From JAGIBJ01 sp032119595 (GTDB taxonomy: Bacteria > Actinomycetota > Thermoleophilia > Solirubrobacterales > Solirubrobacteraceae): DNA of 64,000 nt. The DNA is taken from the NCBI GenBank assembly GCA_032119595.1, contig JAUMBQ010000004.1, positions 186,001-250,000 of the forward strand, written 5' to 3'. Position numbers and translations under genes: made by a program. Below, piece by piece: positions 17,026 through 25,081 of the stretch. The number at the start of each line of letters is the position of its first letter. The first letter of the stretch is position 1. The notes beneath the pieces were generated by a model, which ran no database searches, was not told the origin of the DNA, and saw nothing but the letters and a program-made list of their open reading frames with translations.

Positions 17026-17479
17026 GCTCGGAGCGTGGCGGCGTGCCGGCCGATGGCGGGATCTGCGCCGGAACGGCCGGCGGCCGCATCGGTCGCTCGC
17101 GGATACGCACCGCGCAGGGCGGGATCCGGGCGAGGTTCGAGGCTGGCGGGTGCGACGCGCGGTAGGTCGTCGGCGACGTTCCGAAGGAGCGCGCGAAGCT
17201 CGTCGTGAACGAGCCGATGCTCTGCAGCCCGACCTCGAGGCAGATCTCCGCGACGGTGTGGTCGGTGGAGCGCAGCAGCGCGGCGGCGCGCTCAAGGCGG
17301 CGGGACAGCAGGTACTGGTGGGGTGTCTCGCCGAAGACCTTCCGGAATTCGCGGCTGAAATGCGCCTTCGAGAGCCCGGCCGCTGCCGCCATGGCAGCCA
17401 CGTCGATCTGGTCCGCGTAACGGCGGTCCGCCAGGTCCCTGGCGCGGACCAGGTGGCGGGTAGGATGCACCGGCTTCAC
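17015..17479 (-). CDS. AraC-family transcriptional regulator (short, HTH-only)
   Basis: DNA-binding protein of 154 aa. Two helix-turn-helix units of the AraC/XylS domain start almost at the N-terminus: RDLADRRYADQIDVAAMAAAAGLSKAHFSREF and HTVAEICLEVGLQSIGSFTTSFARSFGTSP, followed by the consensus P-x-x-Y-R. A Pro/Arg-rich tail of ~45 residues follows. There is no separate ligand-binding domain. The GTG at 17479 (KPVHPTRHLVRARD) suits this subfamily; upstream sequence in frame is low-complexity. It likely controls the downstream VOC gene. Divergent from the MBOAT operon. Confidence 0.88.
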   Translation of the reverse strand: MKPVHPTRHLVRARDLADRRYADQIDVAAMAAAAGLSKAHFSREFRKVFGETPHQYLLSRRLERAAALLRSTDHTVAEICLEVGLQSIGSFTTSFARSFGTSPTTYRASHPPASNLARIPPCAVRIRERPMRPPAVPAQIPPSAGTPPRSEPGD

Positions 17480-17551
17480 GGCGCTCAGTATCGCGCTGGA
17501 GGCGGGCGCTTGGGCGGGCGGGCGGGCCGGTCTCGCGGCACCGCAGTTCTG

Positions 17552-17557
17552 TAGAGT
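17552..17557 (+). promoter_or_regulatory. Candidate -10 (TAGAGT) of the MBOAT operon
   Basis: TAGAGT 80 nt before the GTG at 17638; a leadered transcript of ~75 nt if used. Confidence 0.35.
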
Positions 17558-17637
17558 CGGCCACCTCACGGGGACCCCCGGCCCCGAACGTCCCCCATCC
17601 CCGCTGTCCATGCGGGCGGGCGCTCACCTCCTCCTCC

Positions 17638-19071
17638 GTGGTCTTCAGCTCCCCAACCTTCCTGTTCGTCTTCCTGCCCTTGGTGCTGGGCGGAACGTGG
17701 CTGTTGCCACCGCCAGCGCGGCGGATCTTGCTGCTGGTCGCCAGCTTCGGGTTCTACACCTGGGGCGCGCAGACCTTCGCGGCGGTCGTCGCGGTCTCGA
17801 CGATGGCCGACTGGCTGATCGGCCTCGGGATCTCGTCGGCTATGGCCGCCGAGCGGACCCGCCGCGCCCGCTGGTTCCTGATCGCCGGACTCGCGCAGAA
17901 CCTGGCGCTGCTTGGGTGGTTCAAGTACGCGGGCTTCGCCTCGATTCAGGCCAGCCGGCTGGGGGATTTGGTCGGCCTCGACGGCCCGGGCCCCGTGTCG
18001 GTGCTGCTCCCGATCGGCATCTCGTTCTTCACGTTCGAGAAGATCAGCTACCTCGTCGACGTCCGCCGTGGCGACGTGGCGGCGCGACGCAACCCGATTG
18101 ACCTCCTGCTGTTCGTGTCGCTGTTCCCCCGGTCGATCGCGGGGCCGATCGTGCGTCTGCGAGAAATCCAGGACGACCTGACGCGTCCGCAGCCGACCGT
18201 CGACCTCGTCACCAGCGGCGCGATCAGGTTCTCGCACGGCCTGGCGAAGAAGATCCTGATCGCCGACAGCATCGCGCCGATCGCCGATGCCGCGTTCGCT
18301 GCCGGGCAGGCGGGCACGCTGACGACCGAGGCGGCGTGGGTCGGCGCGATCGCCTACGCCCTGCAGCTGTACTTCGACTTCTCCGGGTACTCCGACATGG
18401 CGATCGGCATCGGCATGATGCTCGGCTTCCGGTTCCCCGAGAACTTCAACCGTCCGTACTCGTCGGTGTCGATGACCGACTTCTGGCGGCGCTGGCACAT
18501 GACGCTGTCGCGCTGGTTCCGCGACTACGTGTTCATTCCACTCGGCGGCAGCCGCGGGTCCGAACGCGCGACCTCGCGCAACCTGGCGATCGTGTTCCTC
18601 CTCACCGGCATCTGGCACGGTGCCGACTGGACCTTCATCCTCTGGGGCGCCTACCACGGTGGCTGGCTGCTGCTCGAGCGCCGGTTTGGCTGGCGCGCGG
18701 TCGACGGTCCGGTCAGGCGTGCCTGGCTCCGGCGTGCTGCCACGCTGCTGATCGTGCTGATCGGATGGGTGTTGTTCCGCGCCGAATCGCTGCCCGCCGC
18801 AATCGACTACTACCAGGCGATGTTCACGCCGACGGGAGGCTTCACGCCGTCCGTGGGTGAGGTCGCCACGCCCAAGGCCATCACGTTGCTCATCCTCGCG
18901 TCGCTCGTCGTGTTCTTGCCACGCGGTCGCAGTGGCGGCCGGTTCCTGGTCGAGGGCAAGGGTCGGTTCGTGGTGACCGCTCGGGCTGCCCATCTCGCCT
19001 TCGTCCTGCCGCTGACGCTGGCGCTGGCTATGGCCAGCTCGTCCTCCCCGTTCCTCTACTTCCAGTTCTGA
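17638..19071 (+). CDS. MBOAT-family O-acyltransferase (AlgI-like)
   Basis: Polytopic membrane O-acyltransferase of 477 aa with about 10-12 helices. AlgI landmarks: the start VFSSPTFLFVFLPL, SFFTFEKISYLVD, FPRSIAGPI, YFDFSGYSDMAIG, FWRRWHMTLSRWFRDYVFIPLGGSR and the catalytic His in TGIWHGADWTF. AlgI relatives move acetyl groups across the membrane to modify alginate, cellulose or other exopolysaccharide. The GTG start restores the family N-terminus. Its stop overlaps the ATG of the AlgX-like gene by one base, so the two work together. Confidence 0.94.
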   Translation: MVFSSPTFLFVFLPLVLGGTWLLPPPARRILLLVASFGFYTWGAQTFAAVVAVSTMADWLIGLGISSAMAAERTRRARWFLIAGLAQNLALLGWFKYAGFASIQASRLGDLVGLDGPGPVSVLLPIGISFFTFEKISYLVDVRRGDVAARRNPIDLLLFVSLFPRSIAGPIVRLREIQDDLTRPQPTVDLVTSGAIRFSHGLAKKILIADSIAPIADAAFAAGQAGTLTTEAAWVGAIAYALQLYFDFSGYSDMAIGIGMMLGFRFPENFNRPYSSVSMTDFWRRWHMTLSRWFRDYVFIPLGGSRGSERATSRNLAIVFLLTGIWHGADWTFILWGAYHGGWLLLERRFGWRAVDGPVRRAWLRRAATLLIVLIGWVLFRAESLPAAIDYYQAMFTPTGGFTPSVGEVATPKAITLLILASLVVFLPRGRSGGRFLVEGKGRFVVTARAAHLAFVLPLTLALAMASSSSPFLYFQF

Positions 19072-20504
19072 TGGCGCGTCTTCTTCGATTCGTGCCGGCG
19101 GTCTGGGTCTTCCTGCTGCTCGCCGGCCCCGGCGCGCTGTGGCTCGCTGGCACACGCCAGAAGCACGTCGAGGGCAAGGGCTTCGCACCGATCCCCACGC
19201 TCACGGGCGGGTCGCTGCGCGACGCTGCCACCTACGACGAGATCGACCTGGCGGTGCTCGATCGCCTGCCGATGCGTGAGCACGCGCTGAACCTCCGGGC
19301 CCATCTCATGATGGATCTGTTCCGGACCAGCCCCGTGACCGATGCGAAGGTCGGCGACGACGGATGGCTGTTCCTCTCCAGTGAAGTGCTGAGCTGCGAT
19401 GGCTCCCAGGTCTACACCGATCCCGTCGCGGCGATCGACGTCACGATGGCCGCCCTCAAGACGTCGGGCCGGCGCGGGACCATCGCCCTGACCGGATCCA
19501 AGTTCTTGGCCGAGCAGGAGGTCGCGCCGCGCGTCGACAAGGCCAAGCTGGAGTGCCAGCGCTCGCTCGAATCGCGCCTGGCGGCGCAGGCGGCGAGCTA
19601 CCCGGAGGGCTTGAATCTCGCGCCGGGGCTCGCAGCCATCAAGGCCGAAAAGGGCCACACCTTCCTCAAGCGCGACACCCACTGGACGGACGAGAGCCGC
19701 ATGCTCTACATCCGGTCGGTGCTCAACTTCGCCCGGCGCGGCCTCGCCGATGAGGCTGGGCTCGCGTTCGGTGGCTACATCCAACGGCCCGCGGATCTCG
19801 CGAAGACCATGGAGGTCGCCCGCACCGACGCTGACCGGACGATCAACGCGACGCAGGCCACGCGGCCACTGAAGCCGGGTTCGGTCGTGATCGTCGGCGA
19901 CTCCCAGACCGGCTTCTCCCTGCTGAACCCGATCGGTTCGACGCCGATGTTCGCCGGTCCGCTCGTGGGGCAGGCGCACTGCGAGGTGTTCTCGATCGCG
20001 GCGGGGCTCTGCGACGCCATCTTCCGTGCGTCCGACACGATCATCTGGCAAACCTCGCTGCGGTACGCCCCCGAGTTCGGGCAGCGCTGCGGCCGCGCAA
20101 TCACCACCTTCACCGAGAAGCTGTCAGGCAAACGGACCTCCCTCCAGGTGAATGGCGCCGACGTCGACACCCTGCCGCTGCGCGACCCGGTCGCGGCGAC
20201 GATCGTGGCGCCGCGCGACGAGCGCACCGACGTCCCGCGACTCGTGCGCGTCCCGGTGCGGAAGGCGTCGCCGACTGCGGCCGCCGTGTCGGTCACGGCC
20301 ACGGGGCCCGATGGCAAGCCGCTGCCCTGCTCCGAGTCGACCCAGACGGTGCCGACCGACCCGATCTCCGTGCCCGTCCCCGCTGGCATGTCGGTGGGCG
20401 AGATTGCGCTGAACGTGCCGGGCGGCCAGTCGACGGAGTTCGGCCGCCCCGAGGTGATCGACCTTGACGGTCGTGCGCCTCGCCAGCGCACCAGCACTCG
20501 CTAA
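19071..20504 (+). CDS. AlgX/AlgJ-like SGNH acetyltransferase partner of the MBOAT
   Basis: Protein of 477 aa with one N-terminal membrane anchor (residues ~5-27) and an extracytoplasmic SGNH-like domain of the AlgX/AlgJ family. The catalytic elements are KRDTHWTD (D-x-H, ~200) and GDSQTGFSLL (nucleophile Ser, ~283). A beta-rich, Pro/Val-rich C-terminal region (~370-477) may bind carbohydrate. The pair probably O-acetylates a secreted polysaccharide: the MBOAT delivers acetyl and this protein transfers it. No polymerase or synthase gene is adjacent, so the substrate is unknown. Confidence 0.87.
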   Translation: MARLLRFVPAVWVFLLLAGPGALWLAGTRQKHVEGKGFAPIPTLTGGSLRDAATYDEIDLAVLDRLPMREHALNLRAHLMMDLFRTSPVTDAKVGDDGWLFLSSEVLSCDGSQVYTDPVAAIDVTMAALKTSGRRGTIALTGSKFLAEQEVAPRVDKAKLECQRSLESRLAAQAASYPEGLNLAPGLAAIKAEKGHTFLKRDTHWTDESRMLYIRSVLNFARRGLADEAGLAFGGYIQRPADLAKTMEVARTDADRTINATQATRPLKPGSVVIVGDSQTGFSLLNPIGSTPMFAGPLVGQAHCEVFSIAAGLCDAIFRASDTIIWQTSLRYAPEFGQRCGRAITTFTEKLSGKRTSLQVNGADVDTLPLRDPVAATIVAPRDERTDVPRLVRVPVRKASPTAAAVSVTATGPDGKPLPCSESTQTVPTDPISVPVPAGMSVGEIALNVPGGQSTEFGRPEVIDLDGRAPRQRTSTR

Positions 20505-20562
20505 GCCCGCTAAGCCCGTCGCGTCGGAGACCCGCGGCCGGCCTGGATCAGGGCTGAGGATC

Positions 20563-21720
20563 ATGCCGAGCGCCTTGCAGGACGTGGTGCTGCACGGGCG
20601 CGCTCGGCGCGCTCGGCGCTCCTTTGCAAGGCTGCCCGGGATGCAGGAACGCCCAGCTCACGCGCCCGCGGGCGCGCTCGCGCAGCTTGCGACCCGCAGC
20701 ACGACGAGCTTCCCGGCGCTCCTGGAAGCCCGCGAGCGCAGCGAGCGTGGCCTCAACGCGCTGCGCCGCGACCTGTCCGACATGCGCCTTCCGGACCACA
20801 CGAGTCTGGTGCTCCTGGGCTCCTGGGGCCGCGCGGAAGTCACGACGCTCAGCGACCTGGACTGGCTGCTGGTCGACGCCTCAGAGGACCGCAAGCCGAC
20901 GCCCGATGGGCTCGTCGTGCCGCACGGGCAGCTCGCGCTCGACGGCGATCTGGAGAGCGCCCCGCTCATGGCCGACCTCCACGCGCTGAGCGAGATCATG
21001 CGCCGCCACGGCGCCGAGCCCGGCAGCCAGGGAACGTTCGGAACGGCGGTGCACGTCGAGGAGCTGGCAGGCCGGATCGGCCTTCAGGACGACTCCAACC
21101 AGAACCTCACGCGGCGCATGCTGCTGCTCCTGGAGTCCGTCGGTGCGACCGGTCCCGAGCATCACCGCACGGCCCTGGAGCGCGTGGTGTCGACCTATAT
21201 CGCGGGCGGCACCCGCGACTACCGCCCGCCACGTTTCCTGCTCAACGATCTCATCCGCTACTGGCGCACGATCGCCGTCGACTTCGAGGGCAAACGCCGC
21301 GAGCAGGACGACCGCAAGTGGGCCGTGCGGAACGTCAAACTGCGGACCGCTCGCAAGGTGCTCTTCATGGGCGGGCTGCTGCCGATCCTCGCCTGCCGCA
21401 ACCTGCGGGCCGACGAGATGACGAGCTACCTGCTCGACCAGTTCAGCGCGCCAGCCACCGACCGCATCGCGCACGCATTTCTTTCGTGGGACGCGATGGA
21501 CGAGGGCGTGCGCTCGATGCGCGCTTACGACGCTGTGCTTTCGAGACTTGCCGATCCAGACACGCGGAATAGGCTCGACGCGCTCGACTACGAGCACGCG
21601 CGAGACGATTCGCTCTTTCTCGAGCTGAGGCAGCTTGGGCACGACCTGGAGTCTGGCCTGCTTGCGCTGCTGTTTGAGACGCCTCTGCGGGACGTGGTGC
21701 GTCAGTACTCGGTGCTGTAA
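20563..21720 (+). CDS. Putative nucleotidyltransferase (Pol-beta superfamily, DUF294-like)
   Basis: Contains the nucleotidyltransferase signature LLGSWGRAEVTTLSDLDWLL (~85-105): GS-x-GR-x-E plus D-x-D metal ligands. The rest is helical, with RYWRTIAVDFEGKRRE and RTARKVLF resembling the helical domain of DUF294/PII-uridylyltransferase-like proteins. The target of nucleotidylation is unknown. ATG 20563 has AGGA nearby; ATG 20641 is equally plausible and removes an Arg-rich stretch. It follows the AlgX-like gene by 58 bp. Its last 278 bp are antisense to the 3' end of the glycosidase-like gene. Confidence 0.75.
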   Translation: MPSALQDVVLHGRARRARRSFARLPGMQERPAHAPAGALAQLATRSTTSFPALLEARERSERGLNALRRDLSDMRLPDHTSLVLLGSWGRAEVTTLSDLDWLLVDASEDRKPTPDGLVVPHGQLALDGDLESAPLMADLHALSEIMRRHGAEPGSQGTFGTAVHVEELAGRIGLQDDSNQNLTRRMLLLLESVGATGPEHHRTALERVVSTYIAGGTRDYRPPRFLLNDLIRYWRTIAVDFEGKRREQDDRKWAVRNVKLRTARKVLFMGGLLPILACRNLRADEMTSYLLDQFSAPATDRIAHAFLSWDAMDEGVRSMRAYDAVLSRLADPDTRNRLDALDYEHARDDSLFLELRQLGHDLESGLLALLFETPLRDVVRQYSVL

Positions 21721-23281
21721 CGGGCGTTGGCTTCGGCTTGGCCGGCTCAACGATCGTCGTGCCCGGAATCGTGTTCTCCGGGACCGTGGTGCCGGGCTGC
21801 TCGCCCGGATCGGCAACGGGGCCGGTGAGCGGCGCCGGCGGCGTCAGTTCCAGCAGCGTCACGTCGCCGTTGATGCCGAATTCGACACTGGAGGTGTTGG
21901 TGTACTCCTGCTGGAAGTCGTCGGCCTCGGCCGGTGACGGAACGATGTTGAAGCGCTTCACGTTCCAGCCGCCCTGGCTGCCGTCGAGCGACACCTTGAT
22001 GGTTTTGACCGGAACGGTGAGGTTCTGCGGCGTGTAGTTCACGTGGCGCCAGACCTTCGCCGGCTGCCACACCGCGAGAATGAACTTACCGTCGGAGCGA
22101 CGCAGGACGACCTTCTCGGCGGTCGTCTCGGGGACTTCGGCGCCGGTGGCCGGGTCGGTGATGGTGAGGTCGATCGAGCCGGGGAGTGCCTTGGCACCGA
22201 GGTCGCCGATGCGCTCGTTGAGGTTCTGGAGCGCGAGGTAGACGAGCTTGGGGCCGCCGAGCCGTTGCACGCCACCGCTGGACCGCGCGGCGAGCAGGCC
22301 GTAGCCGTGGTTGCGGTCGGTCTGCTGGCTGGAGAGGTTGATCAGCTCGTACAGGTACGTGCGCGGCACGCCCGACTTGAAGTTGTGCAGCAGCATGCGG
22401 GTCGTGTACGAGGCCTGCGCCTTCTGCGAGACCCAGTCGGCGACGAGGGCCGTGCCGGCCGAGGAGTAACCCGACTCCGTCGCGATCGCGCGGTCGGACT
22501 GCGCGAGATCGACGGCGCACTGAGCGACCGTGCGGCCGGTTGCGGCGTCGCAGATGTTGGCGATGCCGGTGACCTCGGGGGTGTCGTACGGCATCGGGTA
22601 GGGATGCATGTTCGACACGCCCGCGAGGTCTTTCGTCCATCCGGCGGCAAGCAGGTCCGGTGTGGTCGTCATCTTCCCGAGCGCGGGAGCGATGAGCGGA
22701 ATGCTTCGCAGGCTGGCGAACTCGTCGGTGGCGAGGAGCCGCTTGAAAGTCTGAGCGTCGGCGAGGGTCTGGGCGGCCCAGTTGCCACCCTTGTAGTCCG
22801 GCTCGTTGACCATTTCGATGCCTTCGGCCATCGCGGCGAGCGGGCTGTCGCGGATGCCGCGCAGCGAACGGGCGATCTCGGCGTCGCGCTCGGCGCGGAT
22901 CGTCGGCTTGCCGACGAGCGGCGCGGCAATGACCATCACGCCGACCTTCGGACCAGTCGGGGCGAACGTGTCGGCCATCTGCCCGATGCGGTTGCGGACC
23001 GTCAGGCAGACCGGCTCCAGGTCGAGGCACGAGTGATCGCGGATGTGGCGGATGCCGACGCCGCGCAGCGCGCTCTGGAGGGCCTCGATCGGCTCCTCGG
23101 CGTACGCGTAGCCATCGAAGTCGAAGTGCGTGGCGACGCCTTGGGAGTCGCGGAAGGCGGCTGCGGAGGGTGCCTGAACCGTCGCGGCGCCGGCCGGAGC
23201 CGTGCCGAGCGCGGAGAGGGTGAGCGATGCCAAGGCGATCGAGATCGACGTGGCGACCGTGGTACGGACGACGTGGGACAT
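21443..23281 (-). CDS. Secreted clan-A-like glycoside hydrolase (paralogue A)
   Basis: Secreted 612-aa protein; signal peptide residues 1-33 (cleavage near GAA). A TIM-barrel glycosidase of clan GH-A type is suggested by MVNEPDYKG (acid/base Glu at 160 in an N-E-P motif) and AIATESGYSS (nucleophile Glu at 269). A beta-sandwich segment follows (~380-490), then a Pro/Thr linker and a ~90-residue Arg/Ala-rich tail. It is paralogous to the 25082-26626 product (same NEPD and ATE[ST]GY spacing). The substrate is unknown, probably a surface or environmental polysaccharide. GAGG is 9 nt before the ATG. The tail is entirely antisense to the nucleotidyltransferase gene. Confidence 0.82.
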   Translation of the reverse strand: MSHVVRTTVATSISIALASLTLSALGTAPAGAATVQAPSAAAFRDSQGVATHFDFDGYAYAEEPIEALQSALRGVGIRHIRDHSCLDLEPVCLTVRNRIGQMADTFAPTGPKVGVMVIAAPLVGKPTIRAERDAEIARSLRGIRDSPLAAMAEGIEMVNEPDYKGGNWAAQTLADAQTFKRLLATDEFASLRSIPLIAPALGKMTTTPDLLAAGWTKDLAGVSNMHPYPMPYDTPEVTGIANICDAATGRTVAQCAVDLAQSDRAIATESGYSSAGTALVADWVSQKAQASYTTRMLLHNFKSGVPRTYLYELINLSSQQTDRNHGYGLLAARSSGGVQRLGGPKLVYLALQNLNERIGDLGAKALPGSIDLTITDPATGAEVPETTAEKVVLRRSDGKFILAVWQPAKVWRHVNYTPQNLTVPVKTIKVSLDGSQGGWNVKRFNIVPSPAEADDFQQEYTNTSSVEFGINGDVTLLELTPPAPLTGPVADPGEQPGTTVPENTIPGTTIVEPAKPKPTPVTAPSTDAPRPAEASQTAAQAGQTPGRAQAASARERANRLARARSRARRAYSACLDRQVSKAQRRKRASSARPRPSRPTKEMRARCGRWLAR

Positions 23282-23463
23282 AGAGGTGCGCCTCGAAGGG
23301 TCGCGCGGCGGGTGAACACCGGTCAGTGAGGGGTATCACATCCGGTGTATCGAATGCGAGCGTTGCGGCGTAATGCGGCGGACTCGCATCTTGCCTCATA
23401 CCGCTGGTGCGGGGCGCCGATGCGCGATCGGCCAGGCTGGCCGGTGCGTGGTCCCGACGCCGG

Positions 23464-23469
23464 TACGCT
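23464..23469 (+). promoter_or_regulatory. Leaderless -10 (TACGCT) of the J/TPR gene
   Basis: TACGCT, then 6 nt, then GTG at 23476; decides between two adjacent GTG codons. Confidence 0.6.
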
Positions 23470-23475
23470 GGGGTG

Positions 23476-24717
23476 GTGTCTGCCGTCGTCGACATCGAAC
23501 AGCTTGTCCTGCTGCTCGAACTCGCGCCGCCTTTTGACAAGCGGGCCGTGCAGACCGCCCGGCGCACGATGGCCAAGCGCTGGCACCCCGACCTGGCTCC
23601 GGCCGGCAAGGAGCATGAGCACGAGCGTCACCTCAAGGCGATCAACGAGGCGGCCGACCAGCTCGAGTCGCTCGCCGAGGGCTCGCGCGGCGGCAGCGTG
23701 TCGGCCAACGCGGTCAAGGTCGCTGGGCAGGCGGCGCGTCGTGCCCGCGCCGAGGAAGGCCGCCGCAACTATGAGGCGCAGCAGCGCGCCGAGGCCGCGC
23801 GCGACGATCGCCAGAAGAACGACCCCTTCGGCAGTCGCATGCCGGATCACTCGGTGGTCCATCGTTACGCGCGCTGCCTGTCGTATCCGGAGTGGGGCGT
23901 CGGCACCGTCGACGGCATCTACTTCACCGGTGGTGGCGACCACGTGCAGCAGTGGGCTCGCGTGCGGTTCCAGGAGAGCGTGCGCACGGTCCCAGCTGGG
24001 TCGCTGCAGTTCGTCGACTTCAGTCGGCCCGATCCCGCAGCCGATCGCGTCGAGCGCTTTATGACCGCGGCGCGCCACGCGCTCGCCGAGAACGATTTCG
24101 AGGTCGCCGCCCAGCGCCTCACCTATGCCCGCGACGCCCAGCCCCGCAACCCGGCGGTGCTTCGCTTGATCACGTTTGCGTTTTGGCAGGCCGGGCAGCT
24201 TGAGGCGGCGGGTCGCGCCGTGCGTGACTGGATCCGGGCAGAGCCGGGGCGCCCGGCGCCGCAGCGCTACGCGTCTCGGATCTACGAGGCGATGGGGGCG
24301 ACCGATCTCGCACTCGGCGCCGCGGTGCTGGCTGCCGAGCAGGCGCCCGGCGACGCCGGCGGCTGGGAGCGCGTCGGACGGTTGCGCCTGGCGCGATTCG
24401 ATCGTGCGGGCGCGATTGAGGCGCTGGAGCGTGCTCGAGCGCTCGGTGCGACGGTCGAGGGCCTCCTGGATCTTGCGCTCGCCCACCAGCTGGCGGGCAA
24501 CGTTGGCGCGGCCGTGGCGGCCGCCGAGCAGGCCACCGTCGTCGATCCGACCTCGGCTGAGGCCTGGTCGCGGCTGGCCCACGCCCTGGCCCGCACCAAC
24601 CTCATGACCGAAGCCCTCAACGCGTGCGCCTTCGCCGAAGCGCGCGGTGCCGGCGACGAGATCGCCCATCTCCGCGAGCGCCTCGAGGCGATGGTGCCGC
24701 GCGAGCTGCCCGCCTAG
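23476..24717 (+). CDS. J-domain-like plus TPR protein
   Basis: Three parts are visible in 413 aa. Residues 1-70 resemble a DnaJ J domain, with the HPD tripeptide in KRWHPDLAP and a helix ending INEAADQLE, suggesting DnaK contact. Residues ~110-180 form a small beta unit (YPEWGVGTVDGI...VRF..SVRTVPAGSLQFVDF) of the DUF3553-like SH3 type. Residues ~190-405 are tetratricopeptide-like helical repeats (HALAENDFEVAAQRLTYARD, MGATDLALGAAVLAAEQAPG and so on). It is probably a cytosolic co-chaperone or scaffold. No partner is shown. It lies between two paralogous glycosidase-like genes on the other strand. Confidence 0.78.
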   Translation: MSAVVDIEQLVLLLELAPPFDKRAVQTARRTMAKRWHPDLAPAGKEHEHERHLKAINEAADQLESLAEGSRGGSVSANAVKVAGQAARRARAEEGRRNYEAQQRAEAARDDRQKNDPFGSRMPDHSVVHRYARCLSYPEWGVGTVDGIYFTGGGDHVQQWARVRFQESVRTVPAGSLQFVDFSRPDPAADRVERFMTAARHALAENDFEVAAQRLTYARDAQPRNPAVLRLITFAFWQAGQLEAAGRAVRDWIRAEPGRPAPQRYASRIYEAMGATDLALGAAVLAAEQAPGDAGGWERVGRLRLARFDRAGAIEALERARALGATVEGLLDLALAHQLAGNVGAAVAAAEQATVVDPTSAEAWSRLAHALARTNLMTEALNACAFAEARGAGDEIAHLRERLEAMVPRELPA

Positions 24718-24815
24718 GCGCAGCCGGGCTCCAGCGGCCATGCCAGCTGGGGCGTGAGCGGCGTTTCTGTCGTCAGGGCAACACGATTTGGCCGCTCAGC
24801 GCTGCCTGGCGTGGT

Positions 24816-24958
24816 TCAGGCTTCGAGCAGGGCCTTGAGGAGCAGTAGGTCGCGCTGCACGAGGCCAGCGAGGTCGTCTTGCTGTTCAACGCGTAGACGT
24901 CGGGCGGTGATCGATCGATCGACGCGCTCATGGTGCGAGTGACGGCGAGTTCAGCCAT
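24816..24958 (-). pseudogene. Remnant of an SRPBCC-like gene (frameshift plus internal deletion)
   Basis: From ATG 24958 the first ~24 codons read MAELAVTRTMSAS then SPPDVYAL, the typical SRPBCC opening strand and helix. After that the frame degenerates, but a shift of frame gives VEQQDDLAGLVQRDLLLLKALLEA ending in a stop at 24816-24818, which looks like an SRPBCC C-terminal helix. The middle ~100 residues are missing. The intact reading of the first frame continues to 24773 as a Ser/Cys-rich unlikely peptide. A TAGCGT hexamer 8 nt before the ATG suggests the original promoter survives. The interpretation is mine and needs homologues. Confidence 0.4.
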
Positions 24959-24966
24959 GCGACGGA

Positions 24967-24972
24967 ACGCTA
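24967..24972 (-). promoter_or_regulatory. -10 hexamer TAGCGT before the SRPBCC-like remnant
   Basis: TAGCGT, 8 nt, then ATG at 24958. Confidence 0.45.
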
Positions 24973-24987
24973 CCCGGCCCGATCAGG

Positions 24988-25037
24988 GGTGAGCGGCCAA
25001 AATGTGTTGTTGGGGCAACAGATTTTGGCCGCTCACC
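24988..25037. repeat. Near-perfect 22-bp palindrome (hairpin)
   Basis: GGTGAGCGGCCAAAAT (24988-25003) pairs with ATTTTGGCCGCTCACC (25022-25037). After a single G/G mismatch, TGTTG/CAACA continue the stem to a TTGGGG loop. It lies between convergent gene ends, so it may act as a terminator; related half-copies nearby suggest a REP-like repeat. Confidence 0.75.
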
Positions 25038-25081
25038 GATTGGCTGGCCGCTCAGCGCTGGCCGCTTGGTGCTGGTCGGTG

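Larger units (their letters stand above)
24718..25081. other. 364-bp intergenic stretch with gene remnant and palindromic repeats
   Basis: Between the J/TPR stop and the second glycosidase stop. It holds the SRPBCC-like remnant (24816-24958), its TAGCGT hexamer, a 50-nt near-perfect hairpin (24988-25037), and several copies of a TTGGCCGCTCA core (near 24789, 25025 and 25041), some inverted. No intact gene. Confidence 0.7.
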
